Shown: positions 52,301 to 64,000 of the stretch, one piece after another
Position numbering within the stretch: position 1 is the stretch's first letter
How the letters are laid out: the number at the start of each line of letters is the position of its first letter
Assembly: GCA_905182985.1 (NCBI GenBank)
Contig: CAJJDN010000135.1
Location: forward strand, 143,411 to 207,410
Source: Paramecium sonneborni
Taxonomy: Eukaryota > Ciliophora > Oligohymenophorea > Peniculida > Parameciidae
Direction of reading: 5' to 3'
Length of the DNA: 64,000 bases
The notes under the pieces: generated by a model
The model's database searches: none
Told to the model about the DNA's origin: nothing
The model's input: the letters and a program-made list of their open reading frames with translations, nothing else
Program-made: the position numbers and the translations under genes

Positions 52301-52613
52301 TTTTTTATCACTTAATTTTCCATCGCCTATGCAAATATCAAGATATAAGGTGGTATCCTTTATTTAAATTATATATATCCATAATTAAATAATAAAATAG
52401 TTTTTAATTCCATTTATATTTAGACATTTAGACAATAATTCCATTAAATTAATTTACTTCTTTTAAATTGTTAAGTAAAGATAAATTCATTTTAGGGATC
52501 TTAAAGTAAATGTTTAGCAATGAGTTAATACTATGAATAAATGAATCAATTCTAATGATTTTTGAATCTAATTTACAGATGATATTATATAAATTTTTAT
52601 ATGCTAATATTAT
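52300..52613. other. Region between kinase relic and porin gene
   Basis: The frame following the kinase relic stays open to TGA near 52560, but its composition is low in recognisable features. No independent gene is seen. It includes the 3' flank of the porin gene. Confidence 0.4.
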
Positions 52614-53623
52614 TCATAATGATGTGTCAATTGTGAATCCAACTGGGAATGGGAATACTCCTTATTTTTTAGGCATTGACCCATCTAATGGTAATTCAGT
52701 TGATAAAGTCAAATTAAATCTAATGATATATTAAGATTATTAACTTATCATTCAATTTTCCTTTTCCACTTAATCCCAAAGTCTTTTTTGATACATTGAA
52801 TCTTGCTTTGGAATCTATTCCATTTAATTTTGTTGCTACTCCAAATTATGTTGTAATATCTCCTTTATTCAAACCATATTCTGTCTCTAATCCAAAAGTT
52901 TATTTATTTCTTCTATAAACCAAATCCAAAACAAGTCTTCCTCCTAAAAGATCATTAAATTATTTTGTTTCTGTAGGTTTTGATGTAAGATGTCTAAAAA
53001 ATACATCATATTTTGGTTATAAATATCCAACAAGTAAATCTAATCTTCTTACTCCAAATCCACCTGTCAATTAAAAATCTTCAGCCGCTACAACAGTCCA
53101 TTAATTATTCTTCCAAAATGTTCTACTCAATCCATTTACACCACTACTAGATGGATTATATTCCAATCCTAAGAAAAAATCTTATTTTTAAATATACTTA
53201 AGTGATTTGTGAGGGCATTCCACTTTGTTACTCCTCCAAATCTGAGAGTAGCATTGTTTATGTTTGAACTACCAAATTTAGCATTAGCAAACAATGAAAC
53301 ATTTCCATTTGTTAATTTAGCCACCTATCCAAAATCTACATGGACTTTTGCTCCATCCTCTCTTGTAGCAAATTATAAAACATAACTAAAATTAAATATT
53401 ATCAATACTTTTTATAAGACACCTAAAATTTAGTCTCTTATTTAGATTGTAATTTTGTAATGTCCAACCAACCCTTGTAATTGGCTGATCCAGAATTAGA
53501 AGTTGTTGCTTTCAATTTTAGATTGAATTTCCCTGTTGAATAGTCATCTTCTAAGACTTTCTTGTATGAATGATCACCAAGACTAGTTAGAGGGGCTGGA
53601 TTCAAAGATTCTGGAGTGGCCAT
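52614..53623 (-). CDS. Mitochondrial porin (VDAC)-like beta-barrel protein
   Basis: ATG 53623 (MATPESLNPAPLTSLGDHSY) to TGA 52614-52616; introns 53386-53408, 53169-53197 and 52720-52744 give 310 residues. The sequence is made of alternating hydrophobic/polar strands: KFNLKLKATTSNSGSANYKG, KVHVDFGQVAKLTNGNVSLF, RLVLDLVYRRNKQTFGLETE, KLNGIDSKARFNVSKKTLGL and NDKFNLTLSTELPL. The length of about 300 residues, the lack of hydrophobic helices and the NLKLKATTS-type first strand fit eukaryotic porin/VDAC or the related Tom40. It should form the outer-membrane metabolite or import channel of mitochondria. The VDAC GLK signature is not obvious, so the subfamily is uncertain. Confidence 0.65.
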
Positions 53624-54277
53624 TTTAAATATCTTTTTATTTTAATTTATTTGATCAATATTTTTTATACACATTTACTTATCCATTATTTAAAATTTGT
53701 TTTACACAAAAATAAATCTCATATACAAAAATTCTTTAAATATATATATAATATCATTTAAAAATTTGTCAATCAAAAGATCATATCAATATTTAAACTA
53801 CATTATAATTTTTTTCAGACTCAATCTCATTGGAAAATTATTAGTTTAAAGTTGATTAGTTAAAGAGGAATAGGTCAAATAAGGTATAAGCCTAAGAACT
53901 TTATTCATTTTTAGAAAAATGATACATAGTTTCTTTTGAATAGATTTTGGATAAAGTGATTCGGTAAGAATTGAATCAGACTTTTTATAAATACATGCAT
54001 TATTCTTTACAAAATTTATTTCATACGAGAGAATAAAAATGATAAAAAGATCTTTAGCATATTAAAAGTAAATTGATAAAACTAATCAATTTAATATTTT
54101 AAATTTAATTTCTGAATTTGGAAAATACTAAAAAGTCAAATAAATGGTGTTATATATATGATTGGATTGAATTAGGATGGGATCAATAATTAAAAATGTA
54201 GGTAAATAAAAGAGGAATTGGATGATGATCTGGCACTATATATTTTAATTTATATTTAATTGATAATTATAAATAAT
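53624..54277 (+). other. Intergenic region with broken coding-like segments
   Basis: Bases 53624-53800 are plain AT-rich promoter-type DNA of the porin gene. From 53830 to 54010 on the plus strand two protein-like stretches share one frame but are split by TGA: a charged segment ending YSFLEK, then SFEQILDKVIRQELNQTFYK. A third (KWCYIYDWIELGWDQQLKM, near 54140) lies in another frame. They may be remains of one decayed gene or exons I cannot join. No ATG-started model works. Confidence 0.35.
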
Positions 54278-56246
54278 ATGAATATAATTACGTTATTATA
54301 AAAATAAGAGAGAACAAAGAGAGATGTACAATAATTGATAGAATGTTTAGGATAGGTAAAGTTTTTAAATGAATTAAAAAATGGTCAAAAATTATACTAG
54401 GCAACTTTAAGAGGATTTGCAGAGAAAGCATCACTTATTCGATATGAAAAAGGTAAGTTTTTGATTGATTAATGAAGAATAGGGCACATAATTTGGAGGG
54501 ATGGGATTAAATAGGAGAAATTATTTATAATATTAAATGGGAGAGTTTAAGAGTACGTGTAGTTAGATGATGAAGAAGTGAATAAAAAGAGAAATAATCT
54601 AATAGAAAGATATCCAGAATGCTAGAATTTATTTATGAATAAGCCAGGAAGAAGAATAGTATATGAATACGAAAGTGAAACAAGTGATTTGATAAAAGCT
54701 TCAATAAATGATAATATGAGAAGAAGAAGAAGCCTTGTTTTTGAAATTCCTTGTATGATAGATGTACCTCTGATAAGGAGTTCTTCTGTAATGTAGAAGA
54801 ATGTATAGCCATTTTAAAAGATAACTGTTAATGAAGTATGTTAGATTGTATAATATATACCAGGCTCCATTATCTTATATGATCATATTGAGTAAGGAAG
54901 TGAAAGAATGTTTAAGAGATGTGAAGTTGATAAATGATTACCATTTGTAATACTTCATTTAAGAATTCGTTTTGGCTGTTAGATAAGGCAGAATCTTTTA
55001 AAATGGGGATTTGTTGAACTCTGATATTTAGAGAAAGAAGTTTGATAATACACTGTTATGTGTAGAGGACACAATAATAATGTAAATTGGATTAGAAGAT
55101 TATCATAATATTGAGATTCATTTGAATTTAAGGAAATAATAGAAAATTTGGGATATTATTTATAATGGTTTGTTTGGAAAGAGTAAAGTGAATTAAGAAG
55201 AAGCTAATCAAATCATGAAAGTATTAATTAATAAATATACAACCAAAAAGTACACTTAATATAATGTGGTATATGTTTAGGGAGAAGTTTAAAAATTAAT
55301 ATATATTGTTAAGGAAGGAGAATTTTAATTATCGTTTGATAATCATACTTAAGAGAATGTTTTATAATCGACAACAGTTATTGCCAAGGTGAGTTAAGGA
55401 TGTTTGTTAGGTGAAGAGTCTTATACATCTAATAGGCATATCTTTAAATGTATAAGCATATCATCTAAAAATAAAATTATTGGTTTAAGTATTCATGATT
55501 TAGAAGCTCTTGGACATAGATTTGTTTGGTTTAGGGATTTATTGAAAAACAAAGAGAGAATCAAGTAATAATGGTTGAAGACAAGAATGAATGAAAATGT
55601 GCATTTTAGTTTAAAATTAAATGAAAAATATCAAACTTTTGAAGAAGAAAAAAAATTGATTAGCGAATTCATAATGCCTGATCCCGGAGTTTAAATTACA
55701 TAGTTCTAAAGATTGTAACCAAGATGTCCTAAAATGATAACACCTTCACCATTAAAACGTCCTAAATTAATTAAAGAAATTAAAACTTAAAAGAATATTA
55801 ATAATAGTAGAAGTAATAGTAAAGGAAGAAATAAAAAAATTGAGAATTTGAATATATTTGGAAATGAAATCCTATGTGAATTGGGTATAGGAAAAATTGC
55901 AACTTAAAATACCAAAATTAGCAGTTTTGATCCAGTTGATCACTCACTTACATATAGAGATACTAGTAGACTTTTACTCAATAAAATTCGAAAAACATCA
56001 AATTACAACTCTTCTCAACCAATTTCTCATAGAGAAAATAGTACTACGACTAATGATATTGATGTTGTACCAATGATAATGAATATGAGCAAGAATTAAC
56101 TCCAATTTCTAAAAACTATGGTAGGTAAATTTAACTATAAGATTTCTCATCCTACTGAATGCTTTAATTAATCAAGTACACCTGTTTTAATCCAAAGTAT
56201 CTACCCAAAAAAGATTGTCAGAAGAACATGGTAAGGATATGATTGA
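54278..56246 (+). CDS. Protein with two cyclic-nucleotide-binding-like domains
   Basis: ATG 54278 (MNIITLLQKQERTKRDVQQL) to TGA 56244-56246; introns 54453-54482 (30 nt) and 54836-54863 (28 nt) leave 637 codons. The first domain reads IRYEKGHIIWRDGIKQEKLF then IILNGRVQEYVQ, the typical start of a cNMP-binding barrel (F-x-x-G-x-x-I...G...YIIL.GxV). A second barrel begins near 55245: YTQYNVVYVQGEVQKLIYIV then KEGEFQLS. The phosphate-binding cassette with conserved Glu and Arg is not clear in either, so real nucleotide binding is uncertain. No kinase or channel region follows; the C-terminal 200 residues are Ser/Asn/Lys-rich. It could be a regulatory or structural relative of PKA regulatory subunits. 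Confidence 0.7.
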
Positions 56247-56307
56247 AACAATATTACAATATTCAATATATTTTAACTTACAGTAATCGTATGTATATTA
56301 AATGTAT

Positions 56308-56387
56308 ATGCTTTTCTTTTTTAATTCAACCTCATTTATTTATCTAAATGCTTTTCTTTTTTATTTCAAGTTCATCTATTCTCTTTC
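56308..56387. repeat. 40-bp imperfect tandem duplication
   Basis: The sequence atgcttttcttttttaattc at 56308 recurs with one change at 56348, each followed by a similar t-rich half (ctcatttattta / ttcatctattct). The pair lies between the stop at 56246 and the start at 56402 and may affect spacing of the downstream promoter. Confidence 0.7.
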
Positions 56388-56401
56388 TTCATTAATTTAA
56401 T

Positions 56402-57230
56402 ATGCAAGATAAATCTAATACTAATTCAAGTGCCAATGAATCGTAATCGTAAAGGAAGGTAGTAGAAAGCATAGAATAGTAGAAAAGAAGACGAACACGC
56501 AAGGCCAGTGATGCTCTTAGAGAATATAAGTGCGAGTGTGGAAAGTCTTACTTGAGTTATCCAGCCTTATACACTCATAACAAATAAAAACACAATGGGG
56601 TTTTCAAATGACATAATACTGTAGTAATCTCAAAAGAACCTAGATGAACAAAGACAGGAGTCGACGTTCTCAGAATCTCAGACTTAAAACATCTTCACTA
56701 CACTTGCTAATGCCTTAGGTAAGTAAGAAGACAAACAACAGACCTCTTTCACTCTCTAGGACATGTATGATCTCGTTATGTGGGAAATATAGTTATAAAT
56801 GATGGAATCAAATTCTAAAGACTTTCGATTAGACTATTATCATGAATTATTGAAATAAAGTTCTCCTGTTGAAGTCTCTACTCCTCAGCATGCCTTTATC
56901 AAGTTCATTCACGAGGTCAAAGAAGTCTTGAGCTTTGAACAAATGAAACTGGTCTTTCTTTTTGTGTATTCCTTCAGGCGATTACTCTTAGAGAATCCAG
57001 ATTGTACAACAAATAGTTTAGTTGAAAAGGCTAACCAGTTGATTTGTTCTCAATTAGATAAGGTTTTGCAAAGCATATAATTACTTTCAGAGCGACATTA
57101 CATAGTACATTTAAGTAGAATGGAAAACCTTCGAGAAGCAATGATTTAAATTGTGCTGAGCTTTTGTAATTGGCTTTATGCTCGCCATTTGACTGATGAC
57201 AAGTTATCTCTAAAGAGTGATTCAGATTGA
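56402..57230 (+). CDS. C2H2 zinc-finger protein
   Basis: ATG 56402 to TGA 57228-57230; a 37-nt intron (56600-56636) gives 263 residues. A basic Ser/Gln stretch (QQKRRRTRKASDALRE) precedes a single finger YKCECGKSYLSYPALYTHNK followed by QKH, with C-x-C-x12-H-x4-H spacing. The rest is helical and without known motifs (HAFIKFIHEVKEVLSFEQMK; LVFLFVYSFRRLLLENPDC; MENLREAMIQIVLSFCNWLY). Codons are visibly richer in G/C (GTC, CTC, GAG, AGC) than in neighbouring genes. A nuclear DNA- or RNA-binding role is inferred. It converges with the giant repeat gene (23 bp between stops). Confidence 0.7.
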
Positions 57231-57253
57231 TTTTTTAATATCTATATAAGCAA

Positions 57254-60200
57254 TCATTCTTTGGTTCCTGTCTCTTATTTGGTTAGTGTAATCTTATTTG
57301 GATCAAAAGGCCATCTATCTATGAGTTACTAGGGTTTTTCTAAGTAGCTACCGTCACCAAAGTTCAGTTTTAATCCATACAATTTACCCTAAAAAAAATA
57401 AAATAGGAAAAATACCCAAAATGATGGACGTCCAATATCATTTACTAAATGTAAGTACAATTTGTTTGGAATCATATGAGTTGCTTATTGTGTGTGTTCT
57501 TAAATTCCAGCTGGTTGTAAAACATAAGCTCTTACTTCATTTTAATGATAACCAAAATATACAAAGGTCCATTGATAAGGTTTAATAGGAAATGAATGTT
57601 CCAAAGATTCAAATGAAGGATCCTTAATTGTATAGGTAGCAGCAACTATTTCATTAATTTTAGTGAATAGAGCTAATGTTCTATCTCCAATGAATTGGTT
57701 ATCCTAACCTACTTCTTCATTATTAGAAGTTAATCTTAAAAGTCCTCTGAATTCATTTTCCATTTCAGGTAACAAAGGAGCATTCTAGTACCAGAAGCCA
57801 AGACTGTAACTGAGCATTTCTTATTTATCATCAAATTGATATTTAAGTTCATTTTTTTTTTCATCCAAATCATCCCAATTAGTAGTATCTAGCATTTTGA
57901 CAGGCCAACTAAATCCTTCAGAAGATTATGAACAAATGGGAATTTTACGATGTAATTTATTAACCATTTCTACAATGGTTTCAGCATTATTTAAGAAAGC
58001 ACCAACACCAAGAAATACTCTGGGATCATAGATCCATCCATGGAATGCTTTATAGCCAAATTCATTTGCAGCTAATACTAATGATGCATAACCAGTAAAT
58101 ACAAAATGAGTAACATCTAATTGTATTTATTCAACATGTTCTCTATCTTTGAAAATAATTAATCCATAAAACTATTTATTTTTATAACTTGCATAAATGT
58201 AATTCCATTCTCCTTCTAAATTTTCATAATTAATTTTAGCATCAACAGCATTATTGGGTGCTGATAAATCATAAGTGCTAAATTCATAAAATCCTTTTTT
58301 TAAGAATGCAGATAATGCTCTATTTCCTAATTCAGCTTTATCCTAATATTCTGTAGTTTAAGAAAATCGGAAGATAGTATGAGTATCAGATCTTTCAGTT
58401 AGAGTATTTGGAAAAGCAATTAACCATCTTGTCCACATACCAACAGCATATTCATCAACAGATTCTACTTCTGTATTAAAAGTTTATTGTAATTTGGATT
58501 CGATTTTTTTATCTTCTTTCATAAACCACATGTTCTTCTTGTTTTTAATTATATACCTAAGATTTGGCATAATTTCCTCATTATAAGTATGAGATCCTGA
58601 TCCAAATAATAATTCCCATTTATGTTATTCTCCTTGGAATTTTCTACTGAATTAATCTTTGCCTAAATAAATGAACATGTTATTAGCAACAAAATGTTAA
58701 ATATCCTTGAATACAATAGGTACATCTTTTTCAAACAATTTAAGTAATGTAGCAACTTCTCTCTTTTCTTCACTATAACTCATATAGAAATATGTCCAAG
58801 CTCTTTTAGAATTACCCATTTCTGCTTTAGCTTCTAAAAATTTAGCTTCATTCCAATCTTTCAATCCTGCAATACTGTAAGTACTAACTTTAACTGTATC
58901 ACTAGTACAGACTTAAGCATACAAAGTTCGATCTCCTTATATTTTCCTATCAAATAGATGTTCCTCATTATTGTTAGTCAACCTGAATAAAATCTAACAT
59001 GGTGAAGTAATTTCTCCTTCAATTTTAGTTTATACTTCTGCAATCTTAAACCATCCACTTATAGCATATTCTCCTATTCCTTATAATTATGTAAGTTCTT
59101 ATGATTTATATTATTCTAATTCTACTTATCCTTTCTTCTATTTTTGTATATATCCTACAGTCAATTCTAATGGTAAAGCATAACTAGATTCTATTGCCTT
59201 TAATAATTATTCTTCATCATCTATATAGGCTTCCTTTCCCAAATGAGCTGAAATCTGACTCAATAATCCATGGAATCCAGGAACATTCTTTTCACCTCCT
59301 AATATCAACTTTATCCATTCATTTAATGGTCTCTACAATAATTATTCATTCTTTGTCTTTTGAATATGTTCTCCATCATAAACATAATAAATGGCTTCCT
59401 ATATCGATCTCTTATATCCAGCATAAATATAATGCCATCTACCTTCTAATTAATTGTAAGAAATTGTAGATATTTCATTAGGTGCATCCTCATTTATATC
59501 ATATGCACCAAACTAAAAGTTATCATGTACTAAATATGAACTTAAAACTCTATCACCTATTACTATCTTCCCATTTTCCAATTCTTCATTTGAAGTCAAT
59601 CTGAAAATCTACATCTCACTTGGAATATTCCATAATCTTGATGGCCAAGCTTACAAGAATCTAATCCATAATCCTACTGAATATTCCTATATACTCTCAA
59701 TCTTTTGATTTGGCTCTGCTATTCTTATTGTCACTCCTTACTTTTCTGCATCTTAAGAATCTAGTACCAATTCATCTTCTTCATAATCCCATTACAATTT
59801 TGCATTTGGATTAAATAATTTTGGAGATTATAAAAATACCATCAAACCTTTGAAATTATCCTTTCTAAATGCTCCATTACCCAAATTCAATACTACCTAT
59901 GCCAATCGACTATCATATGAATTTAAAAGTGCATCTTTAGCCAAATAGAACCAATAATTAGATGAAACTGCATGTAAAGCAGATTCTAATCCATGTTACT
60001 CATTATCCTCTGTATTTATATAATAAACTATTTATTAACTCTCTTTTGAATATGCAAAATATACAAATGTCCATACTTCCTAATTCTATTTTGAAATCTA
60101 AACTCCATATGCATTATTCAATTAAACTGTCTTCTCACCCAAATTATATGTACTAAATTCCAATCCGTCTGTATGACATAATACTAAAGTACGATCACCA

Positions 60201-63200
60201 ATCTTTTGAGCATCTCCAAGACTCTCTTCTCCATTTGATGTCAATCTATACATTAATTAAGTGCTCTTCTAACTCTTAAACCATCTAAACCATAATTAAA
60301 CCCCATATTCTCTTACTTCTTGGTTGTATTTTGTTAAGTGATGCTTCTCATCTAATTTTCTTACATCATGTATTCCAGATAAAATTTCTATATTCTTACT
60401 AACCTATTCTACATCTGGAATCGTATCTTTTGTCTTTATTCTAGATAGCAAATCAGCTTTATTCTCAATAAAAGAACCTGGACCCAAATTAAATCTGACT
60501 TTTGTTATTTAACCATTAAAATTAGCATAATATTTACCAGCATGACCAACAGAAAAGTATAGATAGTTTGTTAGTAAAGAATGTAAAACATCCATTTTTA
60601 ATCCTTCAGTATGATCTTTAAATTAAGTAAAAGCAATTGCATGTCCTTCTTATTAAGTATATCTCTTATAACTGAAATATAAATATTACCATTCTCCTTC
60701 AGTCTCTCTTTTGTACTCAAGATCACCTCCCACATTGTTTGCTTTAGTTGTAACATCATATGTTCCAAAAGAGAAAGTCTTTCTACCCATCAAAACTAAC
60801 AATACTCTATCACCTGGATTATCAAAATCTTTATAATCCTTATTAGTAGTTAATCTAGCAATACCCATCAGTTAAGGTTGTGTATATATTTTTTATTTGT
60901 TTCCAAAAAATTAATATCTTAACCAAAATCCATAACCATATTCTGATACTCCATGTAATTAAAGAGTAGAACTTTATTAGAAATGTATCTACATGGGAGG
61001 TTCTTCTTCTTAAGTTGCACATTCTAAGATCTTCTCTTCATGATGTGCTTCTTATCCTGCTTATTTTATATGATCAGCTCCACTAATAAATCCAAAATGA
61101 ATTTTAATATTTTCATCTTCTTCAAAATTACCCTCTCTATAAGCACCAAAACCTACATTGACTACCCATGTTTTCATTTAACCAACAAAATCAACGTAAG
61201 ATTATCTTTAATGACCAACCATAATACTAAAAACAGCTAAATAAAAGTGAGAAATGTTTTCTTATGTAAATTCAGCATTTGAGAATGCAAATCTTACATA
61301 ACCATATGTTTTTAATTTTTATTTAGAATATCCATAATATAAGTAAGTCCATTAATCCGCATATTCATGGAATTCTTGTTCAGCAGGAATCAATTTTCCA
61401 TTATTAGTATAGGTAATAAATCTATAAAGAGAGTCTCCTCTAATAATTTATAAGGTTTCTTCTTTGTTTCCATCTAAATCAAGCAATCTCTTTTAAGCAA
61501 GTGTAATCACATGTGATTCTTAACCAGTAACAAGTGATCCACTCCATCTAACCCATCCAGAAATTGAATATTCTTCAGCTCCCTAATATTTATCAAATTC
61601 AAATTAGATTGGATCTTCAGCTATTGTAATAGCAGATCCAAATAATTGTAAAGTCTATCTAGTGACAGGATGAATTTAGGCTTTTTCAGGTAATGAATTT
61701 TATGTATAGACTTTCAAAGTATCTTTATTTGGTACAAATGCTCCAGGGCCAAAACTGAATGTAACTCTAGCAATTTCACCATTAAATAATGGAGCAGATG
61801 TCTTACCTACAATGAATTCAACATATTCAATTAAGAAATCATGATAAACATTAAAAGCTACTTCTTCGATTTCACCATCTACTCCAAATTGTATATAACC
61901 TTTAGCAACTCCCTTATCACCATATCTCTTATATCCAAAATAAACATAATTCCATTAACCTTCTAAATTAATATATGGGATATCATCTTTAAGACTAAGA
62001 GTTTGGAATTCATATGATTCCTAAGTCAATACACATGCTAAAGTTATATCTTTAAGTGTTTAAGCTCTACCTCCATTAGCTCTCACCCATTTACCATCCA
62101 CAGATTCAATTATATAACCTTAAGTACCCACTTTAGCTATGTTATGGACTGGAGATCTCTTACTTAAATATTTTGGTAAAGTAGTCAACCATCTAGTCCA
62201 AAGTCCAAAAGCATATTCACTTTATCCATTAATTTTCATTCCATTTTCATCATGAATAATTATCTTATCTACTACATTCTCCTATTAATCATATTCTATA
62301 TATCTATTTTAATCGACTCCCAAATAAGTTACTGGTTTACCTACTTAATATACTCCCATTACACCTTCTCCGTAATTAAAAGTAGTCTAAAAGTCTAATC
62401 CTTCTCTATAAGATCCCTCCCCTAAATAGATTCCAACAAATGCTATCTTCCCATTGAATGCAGATATTGTTTCATCTCCTCCTACTGTTACACTTAAATG
62501 ATTAACTTATTTATGGTAAACACCTTCAAATTTTACTTCTCCAGTTACTTAAGGTTTTATTAAAGCACCATAAGCTCTACTATCCTTATATCCAAAATAG
62601 ACATATGTCCAAACATATTCAACACTCTCTATACTCTTTAATATATTCACAGATCCTTTTCCTCTATTTCCATATACACTGTATGTATTGAAATATACAT
62701 TGCTCTTTATACCTCCACCATATATATGATGAACTTCTAAAGCTCTATCACCTAGTACTCCTTTACCTTAAGTACGCACTTTATTTGATCTTAAATTAAT
62801 TAATTAAAATGCATTTGGTTCATCTACTTTTAGATCATCCACCCATCTAAACCAAAACGCTACTGCATATTCTTCAATTAATAATTATGATTCTTGAGGA
62901 TCAAAATGAAAATGTTCTCCTTTCTCATTACCACTTATTAAAATTGGTTTAGTTATTATTGTCTCTTCTATCAATATTGGTAATTATTAAGGCATATTAC
63001 TTAATGTCTTAATAGTTTCTTCCAAACTTTCATCTCCATCAATAAAAGCTGGAGCATCAACATCATAAAAAATGTTAGCAAACTATCCATTCAATCCCAA
63101 ATAATCCATATGCTTTCCTCCAAATATGAATTTAGCATATGTTGGTGGAACATGCTAAGCATCAATTTCTATTCTATATTTAGATGCTCCTTCTCCATAT

Positions 63201-64000
63201 TTTACTATATATCCAACGACCTTTCTTTATTAAGAACTGTAAGTGTATGCTACAAAATACCATATACTATCCATATTCTCGTTCAACACCACATTGGTAT
63301 CCTTTGTTTTACTCTATGTTGTAATATCATAAGTAGAAAACACAAATGAATTGTCATATAAAAATAGAGCTAATGTTCTATCACCATAAAATGAAAAATC
63401 TTAATATTCTTCATTAGTCGTCATTCTTGATAAGAAATAGTATTGTCCCTCTTCACGTGCATGTTATTTAACTGAATGTTCACTAAACCTCATCCAATAT
63501 CCATATCCATACTCAGATGCATCCTACAATAGAGCTCTATCCTCAAATTCAAATACTTGTGTAGGGTCTCCATCAAAATCTGAATTGAAATATTTAGTAT
63601 TTACAGCTATAGCTTTTTTCTCCTATACTCTACCACTACTTGCTCTATGTTTAGGTGGTTAAAATTAAGTTGGTTCATTCACATTAAATTCCTCCTTAAC
63701 AGATGTTAATTTTATTGACCTATCATGCTCACTTTAATCAACTTGCTTATCTTCATCAACTACATCATCTAATTAATTCTCTAGAGCCAAATAATTAGCT
63801 CCCTTGTTATATGATTCTATCACTTCTTCTCCAACTATCTCTTCAACATAATTTTTATTTCCATAACAAACAGCAGGTAATGGTTATTTCTTTGCCATCT
63901 TCTTCTCTTACCTAGCTTCCTTTCTTGTCTTTTACCCAGTTTTACGACGAGGTCCTGATCTCTTTACTTTTTTCAAAACCTTCTTTGGTTTCTTTCTAAA
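57254..64000 (-). CDS. Giant protein of about ten LamG/ConA-like lectin repeats, 5' end beyond window
   Basis: The minus-strand frame is read through small introns (for example 57389-57415) to TGA 57254-57256 and is open at base 64000, so the start is missing. The visible N-terminal part is very basic (KKPKKVLKKVKRSGPRRKTG), then acidic. About ten repeats follow, roughly one per 600-700 bp, each with a W-x-R-W or W-x-x-W strand (GYWMRFSEHSV; AVAFWFRWVDDLKV), a GDR motif (YGDRTLALFLYDNS), an F-S-T-Y-D strand (FVFSTYDITTQSK; FSFGTYDVTTKANN), a W-x-Y-V-Y-F-G-Y-K strand and a closing FNGKIAFVGIYLGEG. This matches the jelly-roll of concanavalin-A/laminin-G-like domains. Sugar or surface binding is inferred. 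A lysine-rich start without an obvious signal peptide means localisation is open. Confidence 0.75.

Noticed and set aside
1..64000. tRNA or rRNA genes
   Set aside because: No cloverleaf-like GC-rich stretch or rRNA core sequence was noticed on reading; a tRNA scan was not possible.

Overview
The window reads as macronuclear DNA of a ciliate, most probably Paramecium or a close relative. Genes stay open only if TAA and TAG are read as glutamine and TGA is the sole stop. The DNA is very AT-rich, genes are packed on both strands, and coding frames are joined by GT...AG introns of about 20-37 nt. For most genes I checked that removing these introns leaves a whole number of codons ending at TGA. 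The single-frame ORFs that a standard code gives are fragments, so the models here were rebuilt by hand.

Layout. 1-5532 (-): the first of three giant Cys-rich membrane proteins, cut by the window start. 6839-7547 (-): a small Myb/SANT protein. 8718-11438 (+): a protein with two thioredoxin domains and a ZZ zinc finger. 11439-14902 is gene-poor and holds a decayed copy of the flanks and 3' end of that thioredoxin gene. 14903-23019 and 23230-30927 (+): two further tandem paralogues of the giant protein (signal peptide, beta-sandwich, furin-like CxxC repeats, REJ-like region, GPS-like motif, C-terminal membrane helices).

31014-36922: an IQ-motif coiled-coil protein converges with a PH-domain protein kinase, followed by a small mitochondrial IF1-like protein. 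36972-39304: a pepsin-family aspartic protease, partly duplicated around a single N, which looks like an assembly artefact. 39515-42090: a Ctr-like copper transporter and several small genes. 42129-46762: a divergent pair of long Q/coiled-coil proteins whose start codons are only 34 bp apart. 46852-49553: an Atg8-like ubiquitin-fold protein and a Cdc20/Cdh1 APC/C activator ending in an IR tail.

49615-51688: a Ulp1/SENP-fold protein whose catalytic Cys and His appear replaced. 51741-52300: a frameshifted AGC/PDK1-like kinase pseudogene. 52614-53623 (-): a VDAC-like porin. 54278-56246: a protein with two cyclic-nucleotide-binding-like domains. 56402-57230: a C2H2 finger protein with more GC-rich codons than its neighbours. 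57254-64000 (-): a giant protein with about ten lectin-like (LamG/ConA-type) repeats, open at the window end.

There is no operon logic; eukaryotic neighbours need not cooperate. The shared theme is large secreted or surface proteins and signalling proteins (kinase, cNMP, APC/C). I saw no rRNA, tRNA, CRISPR or intact transposon. The most unusual items are the degenerate Ulp1-like protein, the two-thioredoxin/ZZ fusion with its decayed duplicate, and the giant paralogue trio.
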